In this document: one piece after another, positions 36,675-47,966 of the stretch | How positions within the stretch are numbered: the first letter of the stretch is position 1 | Layout of the letters: every line of letters starts with the position of its first letter | From: CAVSSX01 sp963730735 | GTDB taxonomy: Bacteria; Actinomycetota; Acidimicrobiia; Acidimicrobiales; RAAP-2 | Direction: 5' to 3' | Assembly: GCA_963730735.1 (NCBI GenBank) | Contig: CAVSSX010000012.1 | Span: 310,001 to 374,000, forward strand | DNA length: 64,000 nt | The notes under the pieces: model-generated | What the model was told of the DNA's origin: nothing | Databases searched by the model: none | What the model saw: the letters and a program-made list of their open reading frames with translations, nothing else | Position numbers and translations under genes: made by a program

Positions 36675-37604
36675 TTAGATCAGGCCGTCGGCCATCTGGT
36701 CGATCGGGCTCCGCAGGGCGAGCATCCCGGTGCCGGTGTGCACGCTGTAGCCGAGGAGCTCCTGGGCCCGCTTCGGGAGGTGCCGAGCCACGTCGGGCGG
36801 CGTGGCCAGGGTGTTGTTCTCCTCGGTGCGCAGCCAGCCCTGGCAGTACGACACGTGGAGGCCGCGACGCCACGTGTCGGTCGTCTTGTTCTCCCCGGCA
36901 CCGTGGAACGTCCACCCGAGGTAGAGGATCACCGAACCGGCCGGCATCACGGCCTGTCGCACCTCCTCGGGCTGGGCCACCCGGCCGGTCGTCCCGAAGG
37001 GGTCGCCCTCCCAGAGGTGGCTGCCCACCACCACCTGGGTGGCCCCGTTCTCCTCGGTGAAGTCGCACAGGGCGACGATCGAGGACAGCTGGAGGTGGCT
37101 GCCCGGCCCGAGGCCCGGGGCCCGGGCGAAGACGCCCTCGTCCCGGTGGATCGGCTGGGCCTTGGCCCCCGGACCGGGATTGATGACGTGGCTGTGGTTG
37201 AGCACGTAGTCCTGGCAGTGCGGGGCCAGGATCCCGTCGCACAGGGCCAGGAACAGCGGGTGGAGCAGGAGCTCGTTGGCGAAGGTCGGGGACTTGGTCG
37301 AGAGCCCGGTGATGTTCTTGGTGTTGCCCGAGCGGAACCCCTCGATCTCCTCGGCCGTGGCCTCGGCCTCGGGGGTGGCCATCGAGGCCTCGTCGAACCC
37401 GAAGTCGAAGTCGTAGATGTCCTTCATCGACGGGTCGGCGGCCTCGATGTACGGACCCAGCTCGGCATTGAGGGCCGCCACCTGGTCGGCCGTGAGGAAG
37501 TTCTCGACGATCACCGCCCCGTCGGCCAGGAGCCCGGCCATGATCGTCTCGGCGCCGTCGGTGAGGTCGTAATGGCGCACCTCCATGGAGGTTTCAATGG
37601 ACAT
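36675..37604 (-). CDS. Phytanoyl-CoA dioxygenase (PhyH) family protein, paralogue of the one at 48411
   Basis: A 309-aa PhyH oxygenase. Iron ligands lie in AQPIHRDEGVFA (HxD) and LGWTFHGAGENK (His); TWRRGLHVSYCQGWLRTEENN carries the 2-oxoglutarate Arg. Long blocks such as GSHLWEGDP, RTEENNTLATPPDVARHLP and LNHSH are shared with the protein at 48411, so they are recent paralogues. The start is ATG 37604 with AAAGGGG upstream. Middle gene of a SnoaL-PhyH-PhyH operon. Confidence 0.9.
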   Translation of the reverse strand: MSIETSMEVRHYDLTDGAETIMAGLLADGAVIVENFLTADQVAALNAELGPYIEAADPSMKDIYDFDFGFDEASMATPEAEATAEEIEGFRSGNTKNITGLSTKSPTFANELLLHPLFLALCDGILAPHCQDYVLNHSHVINPGPGAKAQPIHRDEGVFARAPGLGPGSHLQLSSIVALCDFTEENGATQVVVGSHLWEGDPFGTTGRVAQPEEVRQAVMPAGSVILYLGWTFHGAGENKTTDTWRRGLHVSYCQGWLRTEENNTLATPPDVARHLPKRAQELLGYSVHTGTGMLALRSPIDQMADGLI

Positions 37605-37668
37605 CTCGTGTTCCCCTTTGCGGTTGGTGGGTGTGGCGGTCAGGTGTCGAATGTGGTGCCGGGCGCCC

Positions 37669-38109
37669 TCAGACGGGTGAGCCGGCGAGCTTGGACTGCA
37701 TGAGGGCGGTGTCGAAGAAGTAGACGTTGCAGCTCTGGATGCGGCCGTCGCCGACCTCGTAGATCTCGACACCCAGGAGATCGGTCGACGTGCCGGTGGC
37801 CTCCTCGACCACGGTCATGCAGTTGCGGCGCACGACGGTCGACCCCTCGACGGTGTACGTGTCCTCGACCCCCGGACCGCCCAGGCTCAGCGGGCTGGCC
37901 TCGAAGGCGGCCGTGCCCCGCTGGAACATCTCGAGCCAGCCGTCGGGCCCGACCCACGTACCGCCCCACGGGAGGCTGGGCGCCTCGACGCAGGCCGCCT
38001 CGGGTGACAGATGACCGTCGAGGTGGGCTCGCATGCCCTCCCAGTCCCCCATGTACGTCCCGAGACCGGCGTTGTAGCTCTTGACCACGTCCAGCGCGCT
38101 CACCGTCAC
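37669..38109 (-). CDS. SnoaL-like / NTF2-fold protein, paralogue of the one at 47967
   Basis: A 146-aa NTF2-fold protein: VVKSYNAGLGTYMGDWEGMRAHLDGHLSPEAACVEAPSLPWGGTWVGPDGWLEMF. The block ESP/EAPxLPWGGTWxGPxG is also in the protein at 47967. It starts at GTG 38109 with GAAGGAG upstream and leads an operon with two PhyH oxygenases. It may receive or isomerise the hydroxylated product. Confidence 0.82.
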   Translation of the reverse strand: MTVSALDVVKSYNAGLGTYMGDWEGMRAHLDGHLSPEAACVEAPSLPWGGTWVGPDGWLEMFQRGTAAFEASPLSLGGPGVEDTYTVEGSTVVRRNCMTVVEEATGTSTDLLGVEIYEVGDGRIQSCNVYFFDTALMQSKLAGSPV

Positions 38110-38196
38110 TCTGCTCCTTCGTGCTCGCCGGCCGGAGAGGTTCCCCTCGAGCGGCCGTCCGAATCCGGTTTAAAACGTTAATACCTGACCTTTTAC

Positions 38197-38225
38197 ATTA
38201 TAGAGACCGCCATCGGTGGCGGCAA
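38197..38225 (-). promoter_or_regulatory. Near-consensus promoter for the SnoaL-PhyH-PhyH operon
   Basis: On the minus strand, TTGCCG (38225 to 38220) and a perfect TATAAT (38202 to 38197) are separated by 17 nt. The start site would be near 38190, leaving about 80 nt of leader before GTG 38109. The leader region 38165-38190 is unusually AT-rich (it contains TTAAAACGTTAA) and could hold a regulator site. This gap is the only AT-rich stretch for several kb. Confidence 0.65.
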
Positions 38226-38228
38226 GCC

Positions 38229-39233
38229 TCAGGTGAGGCTCAATCGGCGGTCGGCCACCACCTGGAGGACGTCCACGATGAGGTTGATGACCAGGTACAG
38301 CACGGCCCCGATCAGGGCCACGCCCATGACGGCCGGGAAGTCGTCGGACTGGATGCTCTGCTGGAGGTAGACGCCGATGCCCGGCCAGCTGAAGACGACT
38401 TCGATGACGGCCACCGAGGCGAACATGAAGCCCACCTGCAGGCCCGTCATGGCCAGGGTGGCGTTGAGGCAGTTGCGCAGGGCGTGGCCGAAGAGCACCC
38501 GGCGCTCGCTCAGTCCCTTCGACCGGGCGGTGCGGATGTAGTCCGAGTCGAGGTTGGAGACGAGCGAGCTCCGAAGGATCCGGCCGATGGCCACCGCCGG
38601 GGCGATGGCCAGGCACACCGAGGGCAGGATGAGGTGCCAGAGGGCGTCCCCGAAGGTGGCGAACTGACCCCGGCCCAGGGCGTCGAGGACCAAGAACCCG
38701 GTCGGACCGGTAGGCGGCGACGCCACCGAGGTCTGGCCCGAGGCCGGCAGCCAGCCGAGCTGGTGGTAGAAGAGCAGGATCCCGAAGATGGCCAGCAGGA
38801 ACGACGGCATCGATGCCCCGCACAGCATGACGAACCGGATCACCGGGGAGGCCACCGTCTTGCGGGCGGCCGAGAACCCGAGCAGCAGCCCGCCCAGCAC
38901 CGCCAGGACCAACGCGGTGAACATCAGCTCGAGGGTCGGCGGGAGGTAGGACCGCAGGTCGGTGGCCACCGGTCGCTTGGAGTGCAGTGATTCCTGGAGG
39001 TTCCCGTGGAACAGGCCGACGAGATAGTGCCAGTACTGCTCGATGACCGGTTGGTTGTAGCCCAGCCGACGCTCGGTGGCCTTCACGATCTGCGGCGACG
39101 CCCCGTTGCCGAGCAGCGCCTTGACCGGGTTGCCCGGGGCGTAGTGCTCGAGGCCGAAGAGGGCGGCGGTGAGCACGAGCAGGATGACGACCATCCAACC
39201 CAGTCGGCGTGCGATGTACGGGCCCATGTCCAT
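38229..39233 (-). CDS. ABC transporter permease, DppB/OppB type
   Basis: A 334-aa inner-membrane permease of the peptide/nickel class. N-terminal helix IARRLGWMVVILLVLTAALFGL, then the extracytoplasmic segment GNPVKALLGNGASPQIV, then about five more helices. The EAA-like loop RTARSKGLSERRVLFGHALRNCL contacts the ATPase. Last gene of the binding protein-EutBC-ATPase-DppC-DppB operon, 8 nt after the other permease. Confidence 0.92.
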   Translation of the reverse strand: MDMGPYIARRLGWMVVILLVLTAALFGLEHYAPGNPVKALLGNGASPQIVKATERRLGYNQPVIEQYWHYLVGLFHGNLQESLHSKRPVATDLRSYLPPTLELMFTALVLAVLGGLLLGFSAARKTVASPVIRFVMLCGASMPSFLLAIFGILLFYHQLGWLPASGQTSVASPPTGPTGFLVLDALGRGQFATFGDALWHLILPSVCLAIAPAVAIGRILRSSLVSNLDSDYIRTARSKGLSERRVLFGHALRNCLNATLAMTGLQVGFMFASVAVIEVVFSWPGIGVYLQQSIQSDDFPAVMGVALIGAVLYLVINLIVDVLQVVADRRLSLT

Positions 39234-39241
39234 GTCGATCC

Positions 39242-40126
39242 TCAGCGCTCCCCGATCCAGTCACGGATCCCGTCTCCGGCGAAGTTGGCGATCACGGCGA
39301 TGACGAAGACGGCCAGGGCCGGCATCACCGGGATCCACCAGTAGGACAAGAGGTACGAGAGCCCGTTGGCCACCATGGACCCGAGCTCGGGCGCCGGCAT
39401 CGGCGTGCCCAGGCCGAGGAACGAGAGCATGGCGATGGCGATGGTCATGCCACCGAGGTCCATGCTCATGTTCACGATGACGACCGGCAGCACCCCCGGC
39501 AGGACGTGGCGGCCGGCCAGCCGGAACCGGGAGATGCCCGACAGCCGGGCCGCCTCGACGTGGGGCCGGGCGGCGACGCCCCGGACCTCGGCCCGCACGA
39601 TCCGGGCGTAGTACGGCCAGGACACGATCACCAAGGCCATCGCCGCATGGAACAGGGAGCCGCCGATGGCCGCCACGATGACGATGGCCACCACCACGCC
39701 CGGGAGGGCCAGGAAGAAGTCGGTGACCCGCATGAGGATCGAGTCGACGATCCCGCCCCGGAGGCCGGCGATGGTGCCGAGGACCGTGCCGATCACGCCG
39801 ATGGTCAGGACGATCCCGATGGTGGCCAGCCAGCTGGCCTGGAGGCCGACCAGGATCCGGCTCAGGATGTCGCGCCCCACCTCGTCGGTGCCGAGCAGGA
39901 ACCCGCCGTGGAAGGGCGGCGAGAGCGGGGCGCCGGCCGGGACGTTCGGGGGGTACTTGGCCAGCAACGGCCCGATGAGGGCCAGCACGGTCACCAGCAC
40001 CAGCAGGACGATGGCCACCAGGTCGAGCCGGGAGCGGGTGGCGCCGGCCGTCCGCCCGATCCGGCGGACCCGACCGAGCGAGAACCGGGGACCGCGGACG
40101 GGTGCCGGAGGGGCGACGATCACCAT
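39242..40126 (-). CDS. ABC transporter permease, DppC/OppC type
   Basis: A 294-aa permease. N-terminal DLVAIVLLVLVTVLALIGPLLAKYPP with the usual HGGFLLGTDEVGRDILSRILVG motif of DppC proteins, then the EAA loop EAARLSGISRFRLAGRHVLPGVLPV. It pairs with the DppB-type protein to form the channel. It follows the ATPase gene by 7 nt. Confidence 0.92.
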   Translation of the reverse strand: MVIVAPPAPVRGPRFSLGRVRRIGRTAGATRSRLDLVAIVLLVLVTVLALIGPLLAKYPPNVPAGAPLSPPFHGGFLLGTDEVGRDILSRILVGLQASWLATIGIVLTIGVIGTVLGTIAGLRGGIVDSILMRVTDFFLALPGVVVAIVIVAAIGGSLFHAAMALVIVSWPYYARIVRAEVRGVAARPHVEAARLSGISRFRLAGRHVLPGVLPVVIVNMSMDLGGMTIAIAMLSFLGLGTPMPAPELGSMVANGLSYLLSYWWIPVMPALAVFVIAVIANFAGDGIRDWIGER

Positions 40127-40133
40127 GGCGCGC

Positions 40134-42190
<2,057 letters not shown>

Positions 42191-42197
<7 letters not shown>

Positions 42198-43087
42198 GGT
42201 GCACCTCCTCTCGTGGGGGTCGCGGTGGGGACCGCCTCGGCGGCAGTCGGCGGTGGCAGGACGAGGGGCGGCACGACCGAGTGGAGGGCGACGCCGCTCA
42301 CGCGGGCATCGAGGATCTCGCCCAGGAGGGCCATGGTCCGGTCGACGGCCTCACTCGAAGAAAGGCCCCGGTCGTGGATGTTCGAGATGACGTTGCGGTC
42401 GGCGTCCGAGGTCAAGGTGGTCGGGCGCCATTGGGCGTAGACCGACAAGCTCTCGGTGCTGCCGAGGCCCGGGCGCTCGCCGATGAGCAGGACCACGACG
42501 TCGGCCCCGGTCGTCTCGCCCACGTCGCCCAGCACGCCCACTCGGCAGTGCCGGACGGCCACGGGCGGCCCGGTCGACCACCCGGCCTCGGCACACCGCT
42601 CCAGCAGCGCCGGCAGGAGTCGCGGCACCTGGACGTGGACGGCCGTGGCCGAGAGGCCGTCGCCGATCACGAACTGCACCTTCGGCCGAACGGTCGCCCG
42701 GCGTCGGACCTCCCGTCGCCCCCGCTCGCTGAGCCGGCGGCCGAGGGCGGGGTCGGCCAGGTGGATGGCCATCGACGGCGCCGCCGACGCCACTTCGTAG
42801 ACCCCGAACGAACCAACGAGGTCGGCCATCGACGGGACCGACAAGTCGAGGGGCGTCGTCACCGCCCGACGGGCCACTGCCTGGTCGGCCACGAGCGCCA
42901 GGAGGGACTCGGTGCGGTAGCTGCCGTTCACGTGGCCGAGGAAGACCCGGGCCGACGTCACGTCGGCGACCCCTCGACGCAGCAGCCGCCGGACGGCCGG
43001 CTCAAGACCCGGCCCGGCCGGCGTCGTCGGGAGGGACCGGTCGGCCTCGACCGGGCGGGGGGCGGCGGGCTGCAGGCACATGGTCAT
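42191..43087 (-). CDS. eutC: Ethanolamine ammonia-lyase small subunit
   Basis: A 298-aa protein: ARVFLGHVNGSYRTESLLALVADQAVARRAV, QFVIGDGLSATAVHVQVPRLLPAL, GVLGDVGETTGADVVVLLIGERPGLGSTESLSVYAQW and RNVISNIHDRGLSSSEAV are EutC hallmarks (adenosylcobalamin-binding subunit). With EutB it splits ethanolamine to acetaldehyde and ammonia. The start is ATG 43087, overlapping the eutB stop as ATGA. The N-terminal extension of about 40 residues is not obviously an encapsulation peptide, and no microcompartment gene is near. It sits inside an ABC-importer operon. Confidence 0.95.
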
Positions 43088-44487
43088 CGGGTCACGGCCA
43101 CCGGATCGGCGTCGAGCGCCCCGACCAACTGGGCCATCGTCATCGGACCGGGCTCCTGCAGTTCGCCGTCGGTCCAGATCCCCCGGTCCTCCAGCCACCG
43201 TTCGAACTCGGGCGCCGGGCGCAGGCCCAGCAGCTGACGCACCGAGTGGACGTCGTGGCCGCTCGTCGACTGGTAGCCGAGCATCACGTCGTCACCCCCC
43301 GGCAGGGCCATCACGAACGTGCACCCGGCCATGGCGAGCAGCAGGAGCAGGTCGTCGTTGGAGTTCTGGTCGGCCTCTACGTGGTTGGTGAAGCAGACGT
43401 CGACGCCCATCGGGACGCCCTGGAGCTTCCCGGTGAAGTGGTCCTCGAGGCCGGCCCGGATGATCTGTTGCCCCGTCGCCAGGTACTCGGGCCCGATGAA
43501 CCCGACCACCGAGTTCACGAGGAACGGGTCGAAGCACCTGGCCAAACCCTGGGCCCGGGCCTCCACGGTGAGCTGGTCGAGCCCGGCGTGGGCCCCGGCG
43601 GAGAGGGCGCTCCCCTGCCCGGTCTCGAAGTAGGTGACGTGGGTGGCTCCGACACAGTCCTCTCGTTCGGCGTGGGCGGCGTGGACGGCCTCGGTCGCCT
43701 CGAACAGCAGCGGCAGGGTGACCCCGAAGGACCGGTTGGCCTTCTCCGTCCCGGCCAGGGACTGGAAGAGGAGGTCCACCGGTGCCCCCGCCTCGAGGGC
43801 CCGCAGTTGGGTGGTGACGTGCCCGAGCACGCACGACTGGGTGGGCACCCCGGTGCGCACGATCACCTCGTGGAGGGCCCGGAGGATCCCGGCGACCGAC
43901 GCCGCCGAATCGTCGACCGGGTTCACGCCGATCATGGCGTCACCGCAGCCGAGGAGCAGCCCGTCGATGACCGAGATGAGGATGCCCTCGATGTCGTCGG
44001 TCTGGTGGTTCGGCTGGAGGCGGGAGCCGAAGACCCCCGGCTGGCCCATGGTGGTCCGGAACCGGGTGACCGTCCGCAGTCGGGCACCGGCGACCACCAG
44101 GTCCTTGTCCGACATGATCTTGGCCACCGCCGCCGCCATCTCCGCGGTGATCGCCCCTCGCAGGCCGGCCGCCCACAGACCGGGGAACTCCCGATCGAGC
44201 ACCAGCTCGCGGAGCTCGCCGACCGTGCACGAGGAGATGGCGGCGAACGCCGCCGCATCGTGGCGGGCCATGAGCATCCCGGTGACGTCGTCGTCGACCA
44301 GCGGGGCATCGAGGAAATCGGTGAGGCGCACGTCGGCCAGGGCCAACTTGGCCGCCGCCCGCTCGACCCCGTCCCGGGCCGCCAGACCGGCCCCGCGGTC
44401 GCCGGCCTTCTCCTCGCCGGCCCGGCCGAGCAGCGCGGCCAGGTCGGCGAAGGAGAACCGCTCACCACCGAGCGTTGCCGAGTACAT
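43084..44487 (-). CDS. eutB: Ethanolamine ammonia-lyase large subunit
   Basis: A 467-aa TIM-barrel subunit, usual length. FRTTMGQPGVFGSRLQPNHQTDDIEGILISVIDGLLLGCGDAMIGVNPVDDS and VPTQSCVLGHVTTQLRALEAGAPVDLLFQSLAGTEKANRSFGVTL are near-invariant EutB blocks; FFETGQGSALSAGAH-like sequence follows. The start is ATG 44487 with GAGGAGCGAG upstream. It lies 55 nt after the substrate-binding-protein gene and overlaps eutC. No eutA reactivase, eutD, eutE or shell genes are in the window, so acetaldehyde must be handled elsewhere, perhaps by the aldehyde dehydrogenases here. Confidence 0.96.
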   Translation of the reverse strand: MYSATLGGERFSFADLAALLGRAGEEKAGDRGAGLAARDGVERAAAKLALADVRLTDFLDAPLVDDDVTGMLMARHDAAAFAAISSCTVGELRELVLDREFPGLWAAGLRGAITAEMAAAVAKIMSDKDLVVAGARLRTVTRFRTTMGQPGVFGSRLQPNHQTDDIEGILISVIDGLLLGCGDAMIGVNPVDDSAASVAGILRALHEVIVRTGVPTQSCVLGHVTTQLRALEAGAPVDLLFQSLAGTEKANRSFGVTLPLLFEATEAVHAAHAEREDCVGATHVTYFETGQGSALSAGAHAGLDQLTVEARAQGLARCFDPFLVNSVVGFIGPEYLATGQQIIRAGLEDHFTGKLQGVPMGVDVCFTNHVEADQNSNDDLLLLLAMAGCTFVMALPGGDDVMLGYQSTSGHDVHSVRQLLGLRPAPEFERWLEDRGIWTDGELQEPGPMTMAQLVGALDADPVAVTR

Positions 44488-44542
44488 CAGCGCTCGCTCC
44501 TCGCCGCAGCCGGTCGGCGGCCGTCCGCTACCCCGGGCCCGG

Positions 44543-46099
44543 TCACTTGGTGAGGTTGAAGATGATGCCGAAGGGATCGTCATAGGAGTGGGCGATGTGG
44601 GTGATCGACTTGTTGGCGGCGATCACCGTCGTCAAGTTGGCGATGGACATGAAGTCCCCCGAAGCGGCATACAGCTCGGCCGACTTCGAGTACTCGTTCT
44701 CGGCCGTCGTCGGGCTGAGGGCGGCGTTGGCCGCCGTCAGGGCGTTGTCGGCGTCGGTCACGTTGACGGTCATGAAGTTGAGCGCCCCGGCGGCCGAGAA
44801 GTACTCGTGCAACCAGGTGCCCGGCGACAGGTCGTCGGAGTTGACCGACAGGACGAGCAGATCCGGGGCCTTGCTCGGGTTGCCCGGGAGCGAATAGGCG
44901 TCGCTCGCCGACACGGTCTGGCCGGTCACCGTCAGCCCTTCGGCCTGGAGCTCGGTCTGGACCAGTTCCCCGGCCAGCTCGTCCGTCGGGTCGCCGGGAA
45001 TGGTCCCGATGGTGAGGTGCTTGTCCGACATCTTGGCCACCAGCTTCTGGAGGACCGACGGGTCGTACTTCGGGTTGTCGACCCCCTTGCCGGCCGGCAA
45101 CGTCCCGGGCGGCACCATCTGGGTCGAGACCGAGGCGAACTTGCCGTAGGCCGACGGGACGATGACCTTCTTGTTGACGGCTTCCCGGATGCCCTGGCGG
45201 ACGGCGGCCGAGGCCAGCGGACCCCGGGGGTTGATCCAGATCAGCGATTTGTAGACCGCCGGGTAGGACACCACCTTCAGGTTCGGCGTCGACGACAGCC
45301 GGGCGATGTCCGAGCCCGGGATCGAGTAGCTGATGTAGTCGAGCTGGCCCTTCTGGAGCTCGAGCTCCTGGGTCTCGATGCTGGAGACGATGTTGATGAC
45401 GACGTTGGTGTAGTACGGCTTGGTCCCCCAGTAGGTGGGGTAGGCGGCCAGGTGGATGCTCTGGTTGGGCAGGTACGAGGTCATCGTGTACGGCCCCGAG
45501 CCGGCGTCGTGGGTGGCCAGGTAGGTCTGCCCGTCGTCCGTCCCGAGGTGGGCGTTGACGGTGGTCGGGCTGACCACCTTCGGCCCCACATAGGACGCCA
45601 TGAACTGGATGAACTGGTTGGTCGGGGCGCTCAGGGTGAACACCACCGTCTGGGGGTCGGGTGCCGTCATGTTGGTCACCGCGGCCAGCATGTACGAGGG
45701 CGCCTGGGCCAGCTTCATCTCCCGCTGGAAGCTGTAGATCACGGCGTCGGCGTTGACCGGCGTGCCGTCGTGGAAGGTGGCCCCGGTCCGCAGGTGGAAG
45801 GTGTACGTGAGACCGTCGGGCGAGATCGTCCACGAGGTGGCGAGGTCGGGCACGATCTTGGTGCTGTTCGGGGCGTACTGGACGAGGCCGTCGTAGAGGG
45901 CGTCCTGCAGCTCGAAGCCCTCACCGCCGTAGAAGGTCGCCGGGTCGGGCGGCTCGTCGTCGGCCAGCCACGCCGTCGTCAAGGTCTTGCTGGCCGTCGC
46001 CGCCCCCGCCGGGGCGACCGAGGTGAGGGCCACGGCCGGGAACACCCCGGCCAACGGAAGGAGGGCGAGCAGGCCGCGACGCCGTCGGGCGGCGCTCAT
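44543..46099 (-). CDS. ABC transporter substrate-binding protein, family 5 (peptide/nickel type)
   Basis: A 518-aa secreted binding protein. The signal peptide is RRRRGLLALLPLAGVFPAVALTSVAPAGAATA with an AxA cleavage site; there is no lipobox Cys, unlike most Gram-positive binding proteins. The SBP_bac_5 core includes LYDGLVQYAPNSTKIVPDLATSWTISPDGLTYTFHLRTGATFHDGTPVNADAVIYSFQR and WINPRGPLASAAVRQGIREAVNK. First gene of an operon that continues with eutB, eutC, a double ATPase and two permeases, so its ligand is probably ethanolamine-related. Confidence 0.92.
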   Translation of the reverse strand: MSAARRRRGLLALLPLAGVFPAVALTSVAPAGAATASKTLTTAWLADDEPPDPATFYGGEGFELQDALYDGLVQYAPNSTKIVPDLATSWTISPDGLTYTFHLRTGATFHDGTPVNADAVIYSFQREMKLAQAPSYMLAAVTNMTAPDPQTVVFTLSAPTNQFIQFMASYVGPKVVSPTTVNAHLGTDDGQTYLATHDAGSGPYTMTSYLPNQSIHLAAYPTYWGTKPYYTNVVINIVSSIETQELELQKGQLDYISYSIPGSDIARLSSTPNLKVVSYPAVYKSLIWINPRGPLASAAVRQGIREAVNKKVIVPSAYGKFASVSTQMVPPGTLPAGKGVDNPKYDPSVLQKLVAKMSDKHLTIGTIPGDPTDELAGELVQTELQAEGLTVTGQTVSASDAYSLPGNPSKAPDLLVLSVNSDDLSPGTWLHEYFSAAGALNFMTVNVTDADNALTAANAALSPTTAENEYSKSAELYAASGDFMSIANLTTVIAANKSITHIAHSYDDPFGIIFNLTK

Positions 46100-46470
46100 C
46101 GGGCCGACCGCCGGCCGTCGGCGGCGCCGCCGTGCGGGAGGGCGGTCATCCCCACACCTCGATGGAGTACCGGTCCGGACGGGTCGTGGTTGCAGCTCTG
46201 AGTGGGCACCCGGCCAACCTAAACACTGGACCCATAAACGTCAAGGTCAGTCCAAATGAACGCTATGTTTCGTACAGGCCGGACGCCGAGATCCGATACC
46301 GGCCTGTGCTCGACCAACAACCGCCAAGGGTGGTGGTCTGACCGCTACGCTCCGTGCACGACCGTCCAGGCGCGCCGGCACCCGAGCCGGCGGGCAGGGC
46401 CGGGTCGAGTGGTCGAGGACCGCCGCCCAGGGGGGGCAGCTCTCGAAGAGGGAGAAGGGAAGCTACTTAC
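46100..46470. promoter_or_regulatory. 371-nt divergent control region between the eut/ABC operon and a GntR gene
   Basis: For the minus strand TTGACG (46244 to 46239) and TAGGTT (46221 to 46216) are 17 nt apart, giving a start near 46209 and a leader of about 110 nt before the binding-protein gene. TGTTTCGTA occurs at 46266-46274; the same 9-mer is at 49413-49421 upstream of a PhyH gene. 46240-46300 is AT-rich. I see no cobalamin-riboswitch-like sequence and no convincing small gene. Confidence 0.5.
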
Positions 46471-47211
46471 ATGGTCGACTCGATGGACGTTGAGGAGCGC
46501 CAGCGGGCCATCGGCCTGATCTTCCGCCCCATCCAGGGCGGGAACACGTTCGAGCAGACCGTGGAGCGTTTGCTGCAATCCATGAAGCTGGGCGTGGTGG
46601 ACCCCGGTGAACAGTTGCCGGTGGAGCGGGAGCTGGCCCAGTCGCTCGGGATCTCACGGGTCACCCTGCGTGAAGCCATCCGGTCCCTCCAAGAGGCCGG
46701 CTACCTCGAGTCCCGCCGGGGTCGCAACGGGGGGACGTTCGTGGTCCGCCGGCCGATGTCGTCGACCGCGACGGGCAAGAAGACGCCCAAGCTCGACGCC
46801 GACGAGGTGGCCGACGTGCTCGGCTTCCGGTACGTGGTCGAGGGGGGCGCCTGCGAGCTGGCCGCCAAACGGGGCCTGTCCCCCGACGAGGCGGCCCAGC
46901 TGAAGAAGCTCGAGGCCGAGTGCTCGGCCGCGTCGGTCAAGGACTACCGACCGGCCGACTCCCGTCTGCACCTGGCGATCGCCGAGTACTGCGGTGTGCC
47001 ATCGCTGATCACGGCGGTGGCCGAGGTCCGGATCCGGCTGAACGGGATGCTCGACGCCCTGCCGCTCGTTCCAGTCAATATCGATCATTCGAACCGCCAG
47101 CACGTCCGGCTGATCAACAAGATCATCAAAGGTGACGCGGCCGGGGCCAAGGCCGAGATGTGCCGGCACGTGGACGGCACGGCGGCCCTGCTCAAGGGCT
47201 TCGTGGCGTAA
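46471..47211 (+). CDS. GntR family regulator, FadR/FCD subfamily
   Basis: A 246-aa regulator. The winged helix is FEQTVERLLQSMKLGVVDPGEQLPVERELAQSLGISRVTLREAIRSLQEAGYLESRRGRNGGTFVV. The FCD ligand domain has the metal-type residues D and H in PADSRLHLAIAEYCG and H in SNRQHVRLIN and CRHVDG. The start is ATG 46471 behind GGAGAAGGG; ATG 46483 is possible. Divergent from the eut/ABC operon across 371 nt, it is the prime candidate to control that operon. Confidence 0.92.
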   Translation: MVDSMDVEERQRAIGLIFRPIQGGNTFEQTVERLLQSMKLGVVDPGEQLPVERELAQSLGISRVTLREAIRSLQEAGYLESRRGRNGGTFVVRRPMSSTATGKKTPKLDADEVADVLGFRYVVEGGACELAAKRGLSPDEAAQLKKLEAECSAASVKDYRPADSRLHLAIAEYCGVPSLITAVAEVRIRLNGMLDALPLVPVNIDHSNRQHVRLINKIIKGDAAGAKAEMCRHVDGTAALLKGFVA

Positions 47212-47230
47212 GGGGCCCCGCCCCGTCGGC

Positions 47231-47849
47231 TCAGGTCGAGAGGACCTCGGGGGCTCCGACCACGACGCTGCGCACCAGCTCGTCGACCCGTTCGGCCAGG
47301 TCGGGCGGTGCCGTCCCTTCGAGATCGACCAGGGTCTGGATCCCCAGGCCGTCGACCGCCGCCAACAGCACCTGCGCCGAGAGGGCGGGGTCGACCGACG
47401 ACCGGACCCAGCCGTCGAGCTGGCCACGCTGCCAGCGTGCCGGCGATCTCGCCGATGGCCACGCCGTAGAGCGTGCGGACGTGCTCGGCCATGGCCGGCG
47501 AATGGAGGGCGCCGGCGTAGAGGTGGACGACCACGTGGTGGCTCGGTCGGACCGTCGACGAGGCCGGCAGGGTCGACAGCAGCTGATCCCGGAGCACCGA
47601 CGGTCCCGACTTCCCCGATGCCGCCGGGGCCAGGAACCCCGAGACAAGGTCGTCGACGGCCAGCTTCGCCGCCGCCAGGAGCAGTGCGTCCTTGTCGGCG
47701 AAGTAGTGGTTGACCATCCCGGTCGAGCACGAGGCCGCCTCGGCCACGTCCCGCACCGTCGCCGCCACCAGGCCCTTCTCGGCGATCACCCCGATGGCGG
47801 CCCGGGCGATCTCGGTCCGACGATGCTCGTGGTCCACGACTCTCGGCAC
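47231..47849 (-). pseudogene. TetR family transcriptional regulator, frameshifted
   Basis: Starts at GTG 47849 with GAGGGGG upstream. The HTH is AIGVIAEKGLVAATVRDVAEAASCSTGMVNHYFADKDALL, typical TetR. The ligand domain follows to GEIAGTL, where the frame breaks near 47432 (one extra base), and resumes as WQRGQLDGWVRSSVDPALSAQVLLAAVDGLGIQTLVDLEG, ending at 47231. The joined protein is about 205 residues, normal for TetR. It follows the PhyH-SnoaL pair and converges with the GntR gene, 19 nt apart. Likely intact in life if the extra base is an error. Confidence 0.82.
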
Positions 47850-47966
47850 ACAACCCCCTCGTTCTCGGCCAGCGAGCGGACCCGCCGGGCCGCCCACCGG
47901 AACCCACCGGCACGACGACGCTACGCCCGGTCCCCGGGCGAACGGTGCCGCCCGGCCGCCGCCCGC

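Noticed and set aside
46132..46341. 69-codon plus-strand frame in the eut/GntR gap
   Set aside because: No recognisable family, poor ribosome site and it crosses the promoter elements.
46100..46470. Possible cobalamin riboswitch ahead of the eut operon
   Set aside because: No B12-box-like sequence (GCCACTG with flanking G-rich stems) was visible in the leader.
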